Below the pieces are notes generated by a model, which saw only the letters and a program-made list of their open reading frames with translations, did not search any database and was not told the DNA's origin. Both the position numbers and the translations under genes were made by a program. Source: an uncultured Pelagibacterales bacterium (GTDB lineage Bacteria > Pseudomonadota > Alphaproteobacteria > Pelagibacterales > Pelagibacteraceae). Taken from it: a stretch of DNA of 21,405 nt. Below, in pieces: positions 1 to 8,622 of this stretch (positions are counted from its first letter, which is position 1; each line of letters opens with the position of its first letter). Location: assembly GCA_913020625.1 (NCBI GenBank), contig CAJVZX010000006.1:1-21405 (forward strand), read 5' to 3'.

Positions 1-61
1 ACTTGCTGATGGAAAGAAAATTTACGAAGCAGAAAATTTAAAAGTAGGATTATTTGAATAA
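1..61 (+). CDS. fabA: 3-hydroxydecanoyl-ACP dehydratase FabA, C-terminal fragment (cut by window edge)
   Basis: Reading from base 2, the frame encodes 19 residues ending in NLKVGLFE followed by TAA at 59-61. This resembles the known C-terminus of FabA (E. coli has a ...LKVGLF... tail). FabA dehydrates and isomerises beta-hydroxyacyl-ACP at the C10 stage and so feeds unsaturated fatty acid synthesis together with FabB. The stop overlaps the fabB start by one base (TAATG), which implies one transcript and translational coupling. Only the tail is visible, so no catalytic residues can be checked. The identity rests on the short C-terminal match plus the neighbouring fabB and fabI. Confidence 0.8.
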   Translation, partial: LADGKKIYEAENLKVGLFE

Positions 62-1275
62 TGAGAAGAGTGGTTATTTCAGGTATAGGTATTGTTTCGT
101 GTCTAGGAAACAATAAAAAAGAAGTTTTAGACTCTTTAATTCATACAAAATCTGGGATTGTATTCTCAGAAGAATATAAAAATTATAATTTTAAAAGTCA
201 TGTATGTGGAACAGTAAAAAATTTAAATTTGGACGACTACATTGATAGAAAAGATAAACGATTTATGGGTGCCGGGTCTGCATATAACTATATTGCAATG
301 AAAGAAGCGATAAAAGATTCTGGGCTAAAAGATAATGAAGTAAGTAGTGAAATGGCTGGAATTGTAATGGGTTCAGGAGGACCATCAATAAAAAATGTTG
401 TTTATGCTGTTGACCAAACCAGAAAATCATCGCCAAAAAAAATGGGACCTTTTATTGTTCCAAGAACAATGGCTAGCACTTGTTCGGCAAATTTAGCAGT
501 TCCCTTTAAAATTAAAGGTGTCAATTATTCAATTAGTTCTGCCTGTTCAACAAGTGGGCATTGCATAGGACATGGAATGGAGCTTATTCAGTTAGGTAAA
601 CAAAATGTGGTTTTTACTGGTGGAGGCGAAGAATTAGATTGGGCTCTTTCTGCAATGTTTGACGCCATGACCGCTTTAACTTCAAAATATAATGATACTC
701 CCGAAACCGCATCAAGGCCTTATGATAAAACTAGAGATGGCTTTATTATTGCTGGAGGCGCAGGAGTTTTAATATTAGAAGAGCTTGAACATGCTAAAGC
801 TAGAGGTGCAAAAATTTATGCTGAATTAACAGGCTATGGGGCAACCTCTGACGGTTTTGATATGGTTGCACCTTCAGGCGAAGGTGCAGTAAGATGCATG
901 AAAATGGCATTAAAAACAACAAGAAATAAGCCTGACTATATTAACACTCATGGCACATCAACACCAGTAGGAGATATTACAGAATTAAATGCAATAAAAG
1001 AAACATTCCAAAATGAAATTCCTAAAATTAGTTCAACAAAATCTCTTACAGGACATCCTTTAGGTGCTGCATCTGTACATGAGGCTATTTATTCACTAAT
1101 AATGATGGAAAATAATTTTATTGCAGCTTCGGCTAATATTAAAGAAATAGATGATGGAGCAAAAAATTTTCCAATTGTCACTAAAGTTGAAAAAAATATT
1201 TCGTTGAATTCAGTTATGTCTAACAGTTTTGGTTTTGGTGGAACAAATGCAACTTTAATCTTTGAGAAAATTTAA
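61..1275 (+). CDS. fabB: Beta-ketoacyl-ACP synthase I (FabB)
   Basis: Cytoplasmic condensing enzyme of type II fatty acid synthesis. It extends acyl-ACP with malonyl-ACP and is needed for the unsaturated branch that starts with FabA. The 404-residue length matches the family. The thiolase-fold active site is intact: nucleophile Cys162 in SSACSTSGHC, His297 in NTHGTSTPVGD, Lys327 and His332 in KSLTGHPLGAAS, each one residue off the E. coli FabB numbering (163, 298, 328, 333). The glycine-rich C-terminal FGFGGTNA is also present. The ATG overlaps the fabA stop, and a weak AGGA lies at 46-49. fabI follows after 2 bp, so fabA-fabB-fabI is one operon. FabF is the alternative paralogue, but the fabA linkage favours FabB. 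Confidence 0.95.
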   Translation: MRRVVISGIGIVSCLGNNKKEVLDSLIHTKSGIVFSEEYKNYNFKSHVCGTVKNLNLDDYIDRKDKRFMGAGSAYNYIAMKEAIKDSGLKDNEVSSEMAGIVMGSGGPSIKNVVYAVDQTRKSSPKKMGPFIVPRTMASTCSANLAVPFKIKGVNYSISSACSTSGHCIGHGMELIQLGKQNVVFTGGGEELDWALSAMFDAMTALTSKYNDTPETASRPYDKTRDGFIIAGGAGVLILEELEHAKARGAKIYAELTGYGATSDGFDMVAPSGEGAVRCMKMALKTTRNKPDYINTHGTSTPVGDITELNAIKETFQNEIPKISSTKSLTGHPLGAASVHEAIYSLIMMENNFIAASANIKEIDDGAKNFPIVTKVEKNISLNSVMSNSFGFGGTNATLIFEKI

Positions 1276-1277
1276 TT

Positions 1278-2063
1278 ATGAGTTTAATGAAAGGTAAGAA
1301 AGGTTTAATAATGGGTGTTGCAAATGAAAGATCCATTGCATGGGGTATAGCTAAAAAACTTTCTGAAAATGGCGCTGAGTTAGCATTCACTTATTTAGGA
1401 GATGCCTTAAAAAAAAGAGTTATTCCCCTAGCTGACTCACTAAATTCAAATTTTACTTTAAGTTGTGATGTTGAAAAAAAAGAAGATATTATAAAAACTT
1501 TTGGTGATATAAAAAATAAATGGGGAAGTATTGATTTTATTGTTCATGCTGTTGCTTTTTCTGATAAATCTGAACTCACAGGTGAATATTTGAATACGTC
1601 AAGAGAAAATTTTTTAAGAAGTATGTTAATTTCATGTTTTTCATTTACAGAAGTGGCTAAAGAAACTTCAAAAATAATGAATAAAAATGGAAGTATGTTA
1701 ACTTTAACTTATGAGTCTTCCAAAGTTATTCCAAATTATAATGTAATGGGTGTTTGTAAAGCTGCTCTTGAAACAAGTGTTAAATATCTTGCGCGAGATT
1801 TAGGGTCAAGGAATATAAGAGTAAATGCTATAAGTGCTGGACCAATCAAAACATTAGCCGCATCTGCTATAGGAGATGCAAAATTTTTATATAAATGGAA
1901 TGAAGATCATTCATTACTTAAAAGAAACGTCGATACACAAGATATTGGAAATTCAGCCCTATATTTACTAAGTGATCTAGCAGGTGCTGTGACTGGAGAG
2001 ATACACTATGTAGATGCAGGTTATAATAAAGTAGGTATGCCTAATCCTAAGAATATTACTTAA
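1278..2063 (+). CDS. fabI: Enoyl-ACP reductase FabI (NADH-dependent)
   Basis: Short-chain dehydrogenase-like enzyme that performs the last reduction of each fatty acid elongation cycle (trans-2-enoyl-ACP to acyl-ACP). The 261-residue length is typical. The N-terminus has the FabI cofactor signature GLIMGVANERSIAWGIA. The catalytic pattern is Tyr145 with Tyr154-x6-Lys161 in IPNYNVMGVCKAALE, the wide Tyr spacing that separates FabI from FabG-type reductases. GPIKTLAAS and the C-terminal GEIHYVDAGYN are also family-typical. It is the last gene of fabA-fabB-fabI. Its TAA stop overlaps the stop of convergent pnp by 4 bp, leaving no room for a conventional terminator. Confidence 0.95.
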   Translation: MSLMKGKKGLIMGVANERSIAWGIAKKLSENGAELAFTYLGDALKKRVIPLADSLNSNFTLSCDVEKKEDIIKTFGDIKNKWGSIDFIVHAVAFSDKSELTGEYLNTSRENFLRSMLISCFSFTEVAKETSKIMNKNGSMLTLTYESSKVIPNYNVMGVCKAALETSVKYLARDLGSRNIRVNAISAGPIKTLAASAIGDAKFLYKWNEDHSLLKRNVDTQDIGNSALYLLSDLAGAVTGEIHYVDAGYNKVGMPNPKNIT

Positions 2064-4132
2064 GCTACTGCTTGCTTAATAGATAACTTAACTTTACCTC
2101 TATCAAATCCAATGACTTTAACTGAAACTTCATCGCCTTCTTTAACAACATCTGTGACTTTTGCTACCCTTTTGGCAGCAAGTTCAGATATATGAACTAA
2201 CCCATCCTGCTTACCTAAAAAATTAACGAAAGCTCCAAAATCCATAATTTTAATTACTTTACCTTTGTAAATTTTATTCATTTCAGGCTTAGCAATAATA
2301 TCTTTAATCATATCCATTGCTTTTTTTCTAGATTCTTCATCTGGCGCAGCTACAGTTACTTCTCCTGTATCTTTTACATCTACTTTAGCTCCTGATAGTT
2401 CAACAATTTCTCTAATTGTTGCTCCACCTTTTCCAATTACAGCTGCAATATCTTTTTTATCAACCATAACTGTTTCAATTTTTGGAGTATATTTAGAAAC
2501 TGCATCTCTTGAACCTGTTAAAGCTTTTGCCATCTCACCTAAAATATGAATTCTTCCATCTTTAGCTTGGGATAATGCTTGATCCATTATTTCAAAAGTT
2601 ATTCCGGTAATTTTAATATCCATTTGTAAAGAAGTGATACCATCTTTAGTTCCAGCAACTTTAAAGTCCATATCTCCTAAGTGATCTTCATCACCTAAAA
2701 TGTCTGAAAGGACTGAAAAGTCTTTTCCTTCTTTAATTAAGCCCATCGCAATTCCTGCTACAGAATCTTTCATTGGAACTCCTGCATCCATTAATGCTAA
2801 AGAAGATCCACAAACTGTTGCCATTGAAGATGATCCATTTGATTCAGTAATTTCAGAAACAATTCTATAAGTGTAAGGAAATTTTTCTTGTTCCGGCAAT
2901 GAAGAATTTAAAGCTCTCCATGCTAATTTACCATGACCAATTTCTCTTCTACCAGTTCCAATTCTACCTGTTTCACCGACTGAAAAAGGAGGAAAATTAT
3001 AATGAAGCATAAATCTATTGCGCTTTAATCCATTAAGGCTTTCTACTCTTTGCTCGTCTTCTGAAGTTCCTAATGTAAGAGTAACCAAAGCTTGTGTTTC
3101 GCCTCTAGTAAATAAAGCAGATCCATGTGTTCTTGGCAATACACCAACTTGACAATCAATTTGTCTAACATCTGTTAAAGAACGACCATCTATTCTTGAT
3201 TTATTTTTTAAAATATCAGTTCGAACAATTTTCTTTTCAATTTTTTTTAATGTCATTGAAACATCTAGATCAGAATAAGTCTCATCACCTTCAAACATTT
3301 CTTTACATTTAGTTGTAATTTTTTCAATTAGATTAGACCTTTTTTGCTTATCTTTAATAGAAAATGCTTCTGTTAAATCTTTCTTGAAGCTATCTGAAAT
3401 TTTCTTTTCTAATCCAGATAAATCTTTCTTTTCAACAACCCACTGTTCTTTGCCACAATCTTTTACTAACTTTTCAATTGCTTCAATCACTGGAACAAAT
3501 TTTTCATGTCCAAATTTAACTGCATCTAACATTATTTTTTCTGATAAAACTGATGCTTCAGATTCTACCATTAAAACAGCATCTTTAGTTCCAGCTACAA
3601 CTAGATCTAATTTGGATTTTTCTATTTCCTCTTTAGATGGATTTAAAACATATTTATCATTTATAAATCCTACTCTAGAAGCTGCGACAGGTCCTTGAAA
3701 AGGCATTCCTGATATTGCTAAAGCTGCAGAACATGCAATAATTGACAATATGTCCGGTTCATTTACTCCATCATAAGAAAGTACTGTTGGTAAAACTTGT
3801 ACTTCGTTTCTAAATTCTTCTGGAAATAAAGGTCTAATTGGCCTGTCTATCAATCTTGAAATTAATGTTTCAGCTTCTGTGGGCCTTGCTTCTCTTTTAA
3901 AATATCCCCCAGGAATTCTTCCTGCTGCATAATACTTTTCTTGGTAATTAACTTGTAGTGGAAAATAATCTACTTCAGGATTAACTTCTTTTGCTCCAAC
4001 TGCAGTAGCTATTACCACAGTTTCTCCACAAGTTGCTATTACTGCTCCATCAGCTTGTCTAGCAATTTTACCTGTTTCCAAAATAATTTTTTTTCCACCT
4101 ACTTCTATTTCTTGTTTACTTATTTTAAACAT
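2060..4132 (-). CDS. pnp: Polyribonucleotide nucleotidyltransferase (PNPase)
   Basis: Phosphorolytic 3'-5' exoribonuclease, a trimeric core of RNA decay that also adds heteropolymeric tails. The 690-residue length is slightly below E. coli (711). Visible domains are: first RNase PH domain (about 10-140, with GYFKREARPTEAETLISR), helical linker (about 230-310), second RNase PH domain (about 320-550, with catalytic-type GDMDFKVAG near 485), KH domain (about 555-600, VIGKGGATIREI) and S1 domain (about 620-688, GKVIKIMDFGAFVNF). ATG directly abuts the rpsO stop (TAAATG). An AAGG Shine-Dalgarno lies inside the last rpsO codons (4139-4142) with 6-nt spacing. The rpsO-pnp order is classical, but there is no intergenic leader. 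Confidence 0.97.
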   Translation of the reverse strand: MFKISKQEIEVGGKKIILETGKIARQADGAVIATCGETVVIATAVGAKEVNPEVDYFPLQVNYQEKYYAAGRIPGGYFKREARPTEAETLISRLIDRPIRPLFPEEFRNEVQVLPTVLSYDGVNEPDILSIIACSAALAISGMPFQGPVAASRVGFINDKYVLNPSKEEIEKSKLDLVVAGTKDAVLMVESEASVLSEKIMLDAVKFGHEKFVPVIEAIEKLVKDCGKEQWVVEKKDLSGLEKKISDSFKKDLTEAFSIKDKQKRSNLIEKITTKCKEMFEGDETYSDLDVSMTLKKIEKKIVRTDILKNKSRIDGRSLTDVRQIDCQVGVLPRTHGSALFTRGETQALVTLTLGTSEDEQRVESLNGLKRNRFMLHYNFPPFSVGETGRIGTGRREIGHGKLAWRALNSSLPEQEKFPYTYRIVSEITESNGSSSMATVCGSSLALMDAGVPMKDSVAGIAMGLIKEGKDFSVLSDILGDEDHLGDMDFKVAGTKDGITSLQMDIKITGITFEIMDQALSQAKDGRIHILGEMAKALTGSRDAVSKYTPKIETVMVDKKDIAAVIGKGGATIREIVELSGAKVDVKDTGEVTVAAPDEESRKKAMDMIKDIIAKPEMNKIYKGKVIKIMDFGAFVNFLGKQDGLVHISELAAKRVAKVTDVVKEGDEVSVKVIGFDRGKVKLSIKQAVA

Positions 4133-4393
4133 TTATTTCCTTAAATTTAATTTATTTATTACATTTTTATAAGATTCCAGATTATTTTTTTTTAAATAAC
4201 TCAATAATCTTTTTCTTCTATTTACTGCTTTTACTAATCCAATCGAAGAATGTTTGTCTTTTTTAAATTTTTTAAAGTGCTCCGAAAGATAGCTAATTTT
4301 TGATGTTAAAAAACTTATTTGAGCCTCCGATGATCCTGTATCTTTTTTGTGAATTGCTAAATTTTCTATTGTTTTTTTTTTACTTTTTTCCAT
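4133..4393 (-). CDS. rpsO: 30S ribosomal protein S15
   Basis: Primary 16S rRNA-binding protein of the 30S platform. The 86-residue length is close to the usual 88-89. Signature stretches are present: HKKDTGSSEAQ near residue 15, then HFKKFKKDKHSS and RRKRLLSYLKKNN for the rRNA three-way junction and helix contacts. Codons 4-8 contain an uninterrupted run of ten A (complement of 4372-4381), a possible slippage site. It lies 2 bp after rbfA and directly abuts pnp. In most alphaproteobacteria truB sits between rbfA and rpsO; here it does not. Confidence 0.96.
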   Translation of the reverse strand: MEKSKKKTIENLAIHKKDTGSSEAQISFLTSKISYLSEHFKKFKKDKHSSIGLVKAVNRRKRLLSYLKKNNLESYKNVINKLNLRK

Positions 4394-4395
4394 TT

Positions 4396-4764
4396 TTATC
4401 CATTTGTTTGTTTGATTAGTTTTTCAATTTTTTCTGCATATTCAAAAGATTTATCTTCTACAAATGAAACTTTGGGTAAATATTTCATTTCTATTTTTTT
4501 TGAAAGAATTTTTCTAACTATGTGTGAAAATTCTTTTAGTAAATCCACTGTTTTTTTACTATCTTTACCACCTAAAGGTATGACAAAAGCTCTTGCAGAT
4601 TTTAGGTCAGGACTCATTCTTACTTCTGTAACTGTTATTAAATTAGTTTCAAGATTGGGAATTTTTGCTTCACCTTTAATAAATATTAAACTTAAAGCTT
4701 GTTTTACCATTTCTCCAACTCTCAATTGTCTTTGGGAAACTTGATTTAAATTATAACTTTTCAT
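4396..4764 (-). CDS. rbfA: Ribosome-binding factor A (RbfA)
   Basis: KH-like 30S maturation factor that helps process the 5' end of 16S rRNA. The 122 residues match the family size. The N-terminal RQLRVGEMVKQALSLI, the central VTEVRMSPDLKSARAFV and the LRKIL-like helix (HIVRKILSKKIEMKYLPKV) are family features. The start is clear: ATG overlaps the infB stop by one base (TAATG), and AGGAG lies in the last infB codons (4771-4775) at 6-nt spacing. It belongs to the nusA-infB-rbfA-rpsO-pnp operon, which groups factors acting on nascent rRNA and early translation. Confidence 0.95.
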   Translation of the reverse strand: MKSYNLNQVSQRQLRVGEMVKQALSLIFIKGEAKIPNLETNLITVTEVRMSPDLKSARAFVIPLGGKDSKKTVDLLKEFSHIVRKILSKKIEMKYLPKVSFVEDKSFEYAEKIEKLIKQTNG

Positions 4765-6974
4765 TAAACTCTCCTCTCAGTTATTATTGAATTATAAACT
4801 TCTATAATATCTTTTTTCTTAAAATCACTAAAATCTTTTAAAGTAATACCACATTCTAGACCTTCACTAACCTTTTTAGTTTGATCCTTTTCTCTAAATA
4901 TAGTCAATATTTTTCCGTTATAAACAACACTTCCATCTCTTATCAGCCTTGCTTTACCATCCTGATTTATTTCACCATTAATTACTTTCGATCCTGCAAC
5001 TTTTCCAACTTTTGATACTTTAAATATTTCTAATACTTCTGCTGAACCAATAATTTGATCATCTACATCAGGGTTTAAAAGACCTGACATACTATTTTTT
5101 ATAAAGTCAATTACTTGATAAATAATATTAAAACTTTCTATTTTAATTTTATGGGTTTCAGCTAATTTTTTAGCTTCTTTACTTGGCTTAATATTAAATG
5201 CTATTAAAATTGCATTTGAAGCCCTTGCTAAAGAAACATCTGTTTCGGTAATCATCCCTACATCTGAATGAATAATTTTAGCTTTTACTTCATCATGCTT
5301 TATATTTAAAATTGCATTTTTTATAGCCTCACTTGATCCATGAACATCTGATTTTATTATAATATTTAATTCTTTTATATTTTGATTCCTAAAAGCCGAC
5401 TCTTGAGTAGCAAACGTTAAAGGATTTTGTGTAGATTTATTATTATCATTTCTATAATCATTAATTTCTTTTGCTTTTTTTTCATTTTCAACAACAATAA
5501 AATCATCACCTGCTTTTGCAACCTTGTTCATACCTAATAACTCAATTGGGGTTGCTGGAGTTGCTCTATCAATACTTTCCCCTTTGTAGTTTATTAAAGC
5601 TCTAGCCTTTCCCCAGTTTTTACCACTAATAAAATAATCACCTTTTTTTAAAGATCCCGATGTTATTATAACTGTAGCTATTGGACCTCTTCCAATGTCA
5701 ATTTTTGACTCTAAGATAATTCCGTTAGCTTTTATATCTTCTTCAGCTTTTAAATCTAAAAGTTCTGCTTGAAGCAAAATATTTTCTTTTAATTTATCTA
5801 AATTTTTTTTTGTTAGCGCAGATATTTCAACAAACAAAGTGTCTCCGCTCAATTCTTCTGCAATTAATTCATATTCTAATAATTGATTTTTTATTTTTTG
5901 AGGATCTGCTTCTGGCAAATCACATTTATTGATGGCCACAACTATAGGCACCTTAGCTGCCTTAGCATGTTTAATTGATTCGATTGTTTGAGGCTTAACA
6001 CCATCATCTGCTGCAACAACTAATACAACTATATCTGTAAGTTTAGACCCCCTTGCTCTCATTTCAGTAAATGCAGCATGACCCGGAGTATCTATGAAAG
6101 TTATTTTTTCATTATTAATATTTACTTGATACGCTCCAATATGTTGAGTGATGCCACCAAATTCACCTGATACAACATTTGCACTTCTTAATGCATCCAA
6201 CAAAGATGTTTTACCATGATCAACATGTCCCATAACAGTTACTATCGGAGGTCTTTTTTTTAAATTTTTATTTTCAGATGAAGAAGTTTTGGTAATTGCC
6301 ACATCTATATCTTTTTCTTTAATCGGAATATGACCAAATTCCTTAACAAGATATTCTGCTGTATCCAAATCTATTGTATGATTAATTGTAGCTGTAACAC
6401 CCATTCCAAATAAGTGTTTAATTATATTGCTGGATTGTTCGGCCATTCTATTTGCTAATTCTCTAATAGTGATTACCTCTGGAATTTTAACTTCCCTTTT
6501 AACTGATTTTATATTTTCATCGCTTTGACCACCAACTGATGATCTATTGGCTTTTTGTTTTGCTCTTTTAATAGAAGCTATACTTCTGCTCTTAAATTCA
6601 GATTCATCTTCATTTAATGCCCTGGACAATGTTAATTTATATTCTCTTTTTTTGTCTGATAATTTATCCTTAATTTCTTTAGGAGCTTCACCTTTAAGCC
6701 TGCGAGTTGCTCTTTGCTCTGCTAATTTTCTTTTTTCTACACTTTTAGAAATAAAATTTGGCTTATCAATTAAATTTTTATTCAGTGTAGTTTTATTATT
6801 TATATCTCTACTGCCTAAAGGTTTGTTGAATTGTTTGTTAAATCTAGTACTTTTTTTTTGTATTACTGTAGAATTTCTAGTTTGTGTCTTTGCAATTTCA
6901 ATATTTTTTTTAGGCCTATTAGTTCCTCCTGATATTGATAAAGTAAGTTTTTTTCTTTTTATTTCTTTTTTCAT
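4764..6974 (-). CDS. infB: Translation initiation factor IF-2
   Basis: GTPase that places fMet-tRNA in the ribosomal P site and promotes subunit joining. The 736-residue length is shorter than E. coli (890), owing to a compact, lysine-rich N-terminal region. Domains: disordered basic region (1-160), IF2_N (about 165-215, TIRELANRMAEQSSNIIKHL), G domain with P-loop GHVDHGKT (249-256), switch GGITQHIGAYQV, DTPGHAAF, NKCDLP and SAL, followed by the domain II-IV fMet-tRNA-binding part (KSDVHGSSEAI, HSDVGMITETDV). ATG follows the nusA stop after 3 bp. No ylxR-type RNA-binding gene lies between nusA and infB, unlike in many alphaproteobacteria. Confidence 0.97.
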   Translation of the reverse strand: MKKEIKRKKLTLSISGGTNRPKKNIEIAKTQTRNSTVIQKKSTRFNKQFNKPLGSRDINNKTTLNKNLIDKPNFISKSVEKRKLAEQRATRRLKGEAPKEIKDKLSDKKREYKLTLSRALNEDESEFKSRSIASIKRAKQKANRSSVGGQSDENIKSVKREVKIPEVITIRELANRMAEQSSNIIKHLFGMGVTATINHTIDLDTAEYLVKEFGHIPIKEKDIDVAITKTSSSENKNLKKRPPIVTVMGHVDHGKTSLLDALRSANVVSGEFGGITQHIGAYQVNINNEKITFIDTPGHAAFTEMRARGSKLTDIVVLVVAADDGVKPQTIESIKHAKAAKVPIVVAINKCDLPEADPQKIKNQLLEYELIAEELSGDTLFVEISALTKKNLDKLKENILLQAELLDLKAEEDIKANGIILESKIDIGRGPIATVIITSGSLKKGDYFISGKNWGKARALINYKGESIDRATPATPIELLGMNKVAKAGDDFIVVENEKKAKEINDYRNDNNKSTQNPLTFATQESAFRNQNIKELNIIIKSDVHGSSEAIKNAILNIKHDEVKAKIIHSDVGMITETDVSLARASNAILIAFNIKPSKEAKKLAETHKIKIESFNIIYQVIDFIKNSMSGLLNPDVDDQIIGSAEVLEIFKVSKVGKVAGSKVINGEINQDGKARLIRDGSVVYNGKILTIFREKDQTKKVSEGLECGITLKDFSDFKKKDIIEVYNSIITERRV

Positions 6975-6977
6975 TAT

Positions 6978-8531
6978 TTAATTTTTATAAACTATATCCC
7001 TTGCTCCCATAATTAATTCATCAGCCTCTTTTTTACTTAATGCAAAATCTTCTAGATAACCTTTAATTTTTATTCGCTCCCCTTTAAAAATATCATAGGC
7101 TCCTGTTAATTCATCTGAGGCCAACTCTGCAAAATCTTTTAATGTTAAAATTTTTTGTTCACCTAGCGTAACAAGCATACCAGGAGTTAAACCTTTTAAA
7201 TTTACTAAATCTTCTTTAACTCCAAGATCTGAAATTTTGTTTGAAATTTCTTCAGCATCTTTTTTCAAAAATTCACCAGATCTTTCAATTAATTCCTTGG
7301 CTGTTTTTTCATCTATTCCTTCTATTTTACAAATATTTTCAACAGATGAATTGTCAATTTCTTCTATAGTTGAAAAACCCTCAGCAACTAATAATTGGCC
7401 TAACGTCTCATCTAATTCTAAATTTTTTACAAGATTATCTGTCTTTTCTTTAAATTCTAATTGTCTTCGATCAGAGTCTTCTTGCTCTGTCATTATATTT
7501 ATTTCATAATCAATTAGTTTTGATGCCAATCTCACATTTTGGCCCCTTCGGCCAATAGCTTTACTTAAATTTTCTTCATTTAAAATTACATCTAATTTTT
7601 TATAATTACTATCTACAACTACTCTTTGAACTACTGCGGCAGAAAGTGCATTAACAACCAATACTGCCGGATCTTCTGACCAATTTACAATATCAATTTT
7701 TTCTCCTTGTAATTCATTTACTACAGCCTGCACTCTACTACCTCTCATTCCTACACATGCTCCTACTGGATCTAGAGTTGTATCTTTGCCGTACACACAA
7801 ATTTTTGCCCTACTGCCTGGATCTCTAGCTGATGCTTTTATTTCAATTAATCCATCATAAATCTCTGGAACTTCTTGAAAAAAAAGTTTTTCCATAAATT
7901 TTGGATGTGCTCTAGATAAAAATATTTGTGGACCTCTTAATTCCCTTCTAACATCATAACAATATGCTTTTATTCTGTCTCCAGCTTTAATATTTTCTCT
8001 TGGGATCACTTCTTCTTTTTTAATAATTGCTTCTGCTTTATTTAAATCAACTACTACATTTCCAAATTCTAATCTCTTAACAATGCCACTTAAAATAGAG
8101 TCTTTCTTGTCTATAAAATCATTATATTGTCTTTCTCTTTCAGCTTCTCGGACATTATGTGTAATAACCTGTTTGACAGTTTGAGCGGCAATTCTTCCGA
8201 AATCAAGTGACGGCAAACTTTCTAGTATCTCATCCCCAATCTTTTTTCCTTTATTTTCATTAGCTAATTTTTGCGCATTCTCTAAGCTTATTTCAGTATT
8301 TAAATTTTCCGTTTTTTCAACAATTTTTAAAACTCTATAAATATTTATATCACCATTTGATCTATCAATTTGTACTTTGATTTCATTTTCAGTACCAAAT
8401 CTAGATTTTGCTGCTTTTTCAATTCCTGTTTCCATAGATGAAATAATTAAATCTTTATCTATAGATTTTTCAGTAGCTACTGCTTCTGCAATTCTAATTA
8501 ATTCAAGCTTATCGGCTCTTCTATTTAACAT
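6978..8531 (-). CDS. nusA: Transcription termination/antitermination factor NusA
   Basis: RNA polymerase-associated elongation factor that modulates pausing, intrinsic termination and antitermination. I chose the ATG at 8531: GGGAG (8540-8544) precedes it by 8 nt, and the protein then begins MLNRRADKLELI, like other NusA proteins. A longer TTG start at 8546 would begin inside the T tract of the upstream hairpin. The resulting 517 residues hold an N-terminal polymerase-binding domain (1-125), S1 (about 130-200), KH1 and KH2 (about 200-340, with AIGRRGQNVRLASKL) and two C-terminal helix-hairpin-helix acidic repeats (about 365-517). It is the first gene of its operon. rimP, the usual preceding gene, is absent. 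Confidence 0.96.
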   Translation of the reverse strand: MLNRRADKLELIRIAEAVATEKSIDKDLIISSMETGIEKAAKSRFGTENEIKVQIDRSNGDINIYRVLKIVEKTENLNTEISLENAQKLANENKGKKIGDEILESLPSLDFGRIAAQTVKQVITHNVREAERERQYNDFIDKKDSILSGIVKRLEFGNVVVDLNKAEAIIKKEEVIPRENIKAGDRIKAYCYDVRRELRGPQIFLSRAHPKFMEKLFFQEVPEIYDGLIEIKASARDPGSRAKICVYGKDTTLDPVGACVGMRGSRVQAVVNELQGEKIDIVNWSEDPAVLVVNALSAAVVQRVVVDSNYKKLDVILNEENLSKAIGRRGQNVRLASKLIDYEINIMTEQEDSDRRQLEFKEKTDNLVKNLELDETLGQLLVAEGFSTIEEIDNSSVENICKIEGIDEKTAKELIERSGEFLKKDAEEISNKISDLGVKEDLVNLKGLTPGMLVTLGEQKILTLKDFAELASDELTGAYDIFKGERIKIKGYLEDFALSKKEADELIMGARDIVYKN

Positions 8532-8539
8532 ATTTATTG

Positions 8540-8544
8540 CTCCC
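8540..8544 (-). promoter_or_regulatory. Shine-Dalgarno of nusA
   Basis: GGGAG on the minus strand, 8 nt before the nusA ATG. It begins at the base next to the T tract of the upstream terminator hairpin, so any transcript carrying this ribosome binding site and starting further upstream must also contain the hairpin. It decides the nusA start. Confidence 0.75.
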
Positions 8545-8572
8545 AAAAAAAAATGGGCCTAGGCCCATTTTT
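8545..8572 (-). terminator. Rho-independent terminator/attenuator between metK and nusA
   Basis: A perfect inverted repeat is centred at 8560/8561 with 12-nt arms (8549-8560 and 8561-8572) and core GGGCCTAGGCCC. On the minus strand it is followed by nine T residues (8545-8553, partly within the stem). It is by far the most GC-rich spot in the surrounding sequence, the standard intrinsic terminator signature. It can end metK transcription, and because it lies directly before the nusA ribosome binding site it can also act as an attenuator for nusA. Confidence 0.8.
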
Positions 8573-8594
8573 GAAATTTCAACAATGTGATGTG

Positions 8595-8622
8595 AATATA
8601 TTTAGTTTTTTTAATTTTTCAA
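8595..8622 (-). promoter_or_regulatory. Candidate sigma-70 promoter for the nusA operon
   Basis: On the minus strand TTGAAA (8622-8617) and TATATT (8600-8595) are separated by 16 nt, starting at the metK stop codon. The predicted start near 8588 lies upstream of the hairpin, so the leader would include it. Matches to a -35/-10 pair are common by chance in sequence this AT-rich, so this is a candidate only. Confidence 0.4.

Noticed and set aside
3384..3698. Plus-strand open frame opposite pnp
   Set aside because: It is antisense to the well-supported first half of PNPase and has a serine/threonine-rich composition typical of a complement frame; no family resemblance.
6547..6981. Plus-strand open frame opposite infB with hydrophobic protein
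   Set aside because: The apparent membrane protein comes from the complement of lysine-rich IF-2 codons (Lys reads as Phe/Leu), so it is a composition artefact.
8532..8546. TTG start of nusA at 8546
   Set aside because: It would begin inside the terminator T tract and absorb the GGGAG Shine-Dalgarno; the ATG at 8531 has proper spacing and gives the family N-terminus.
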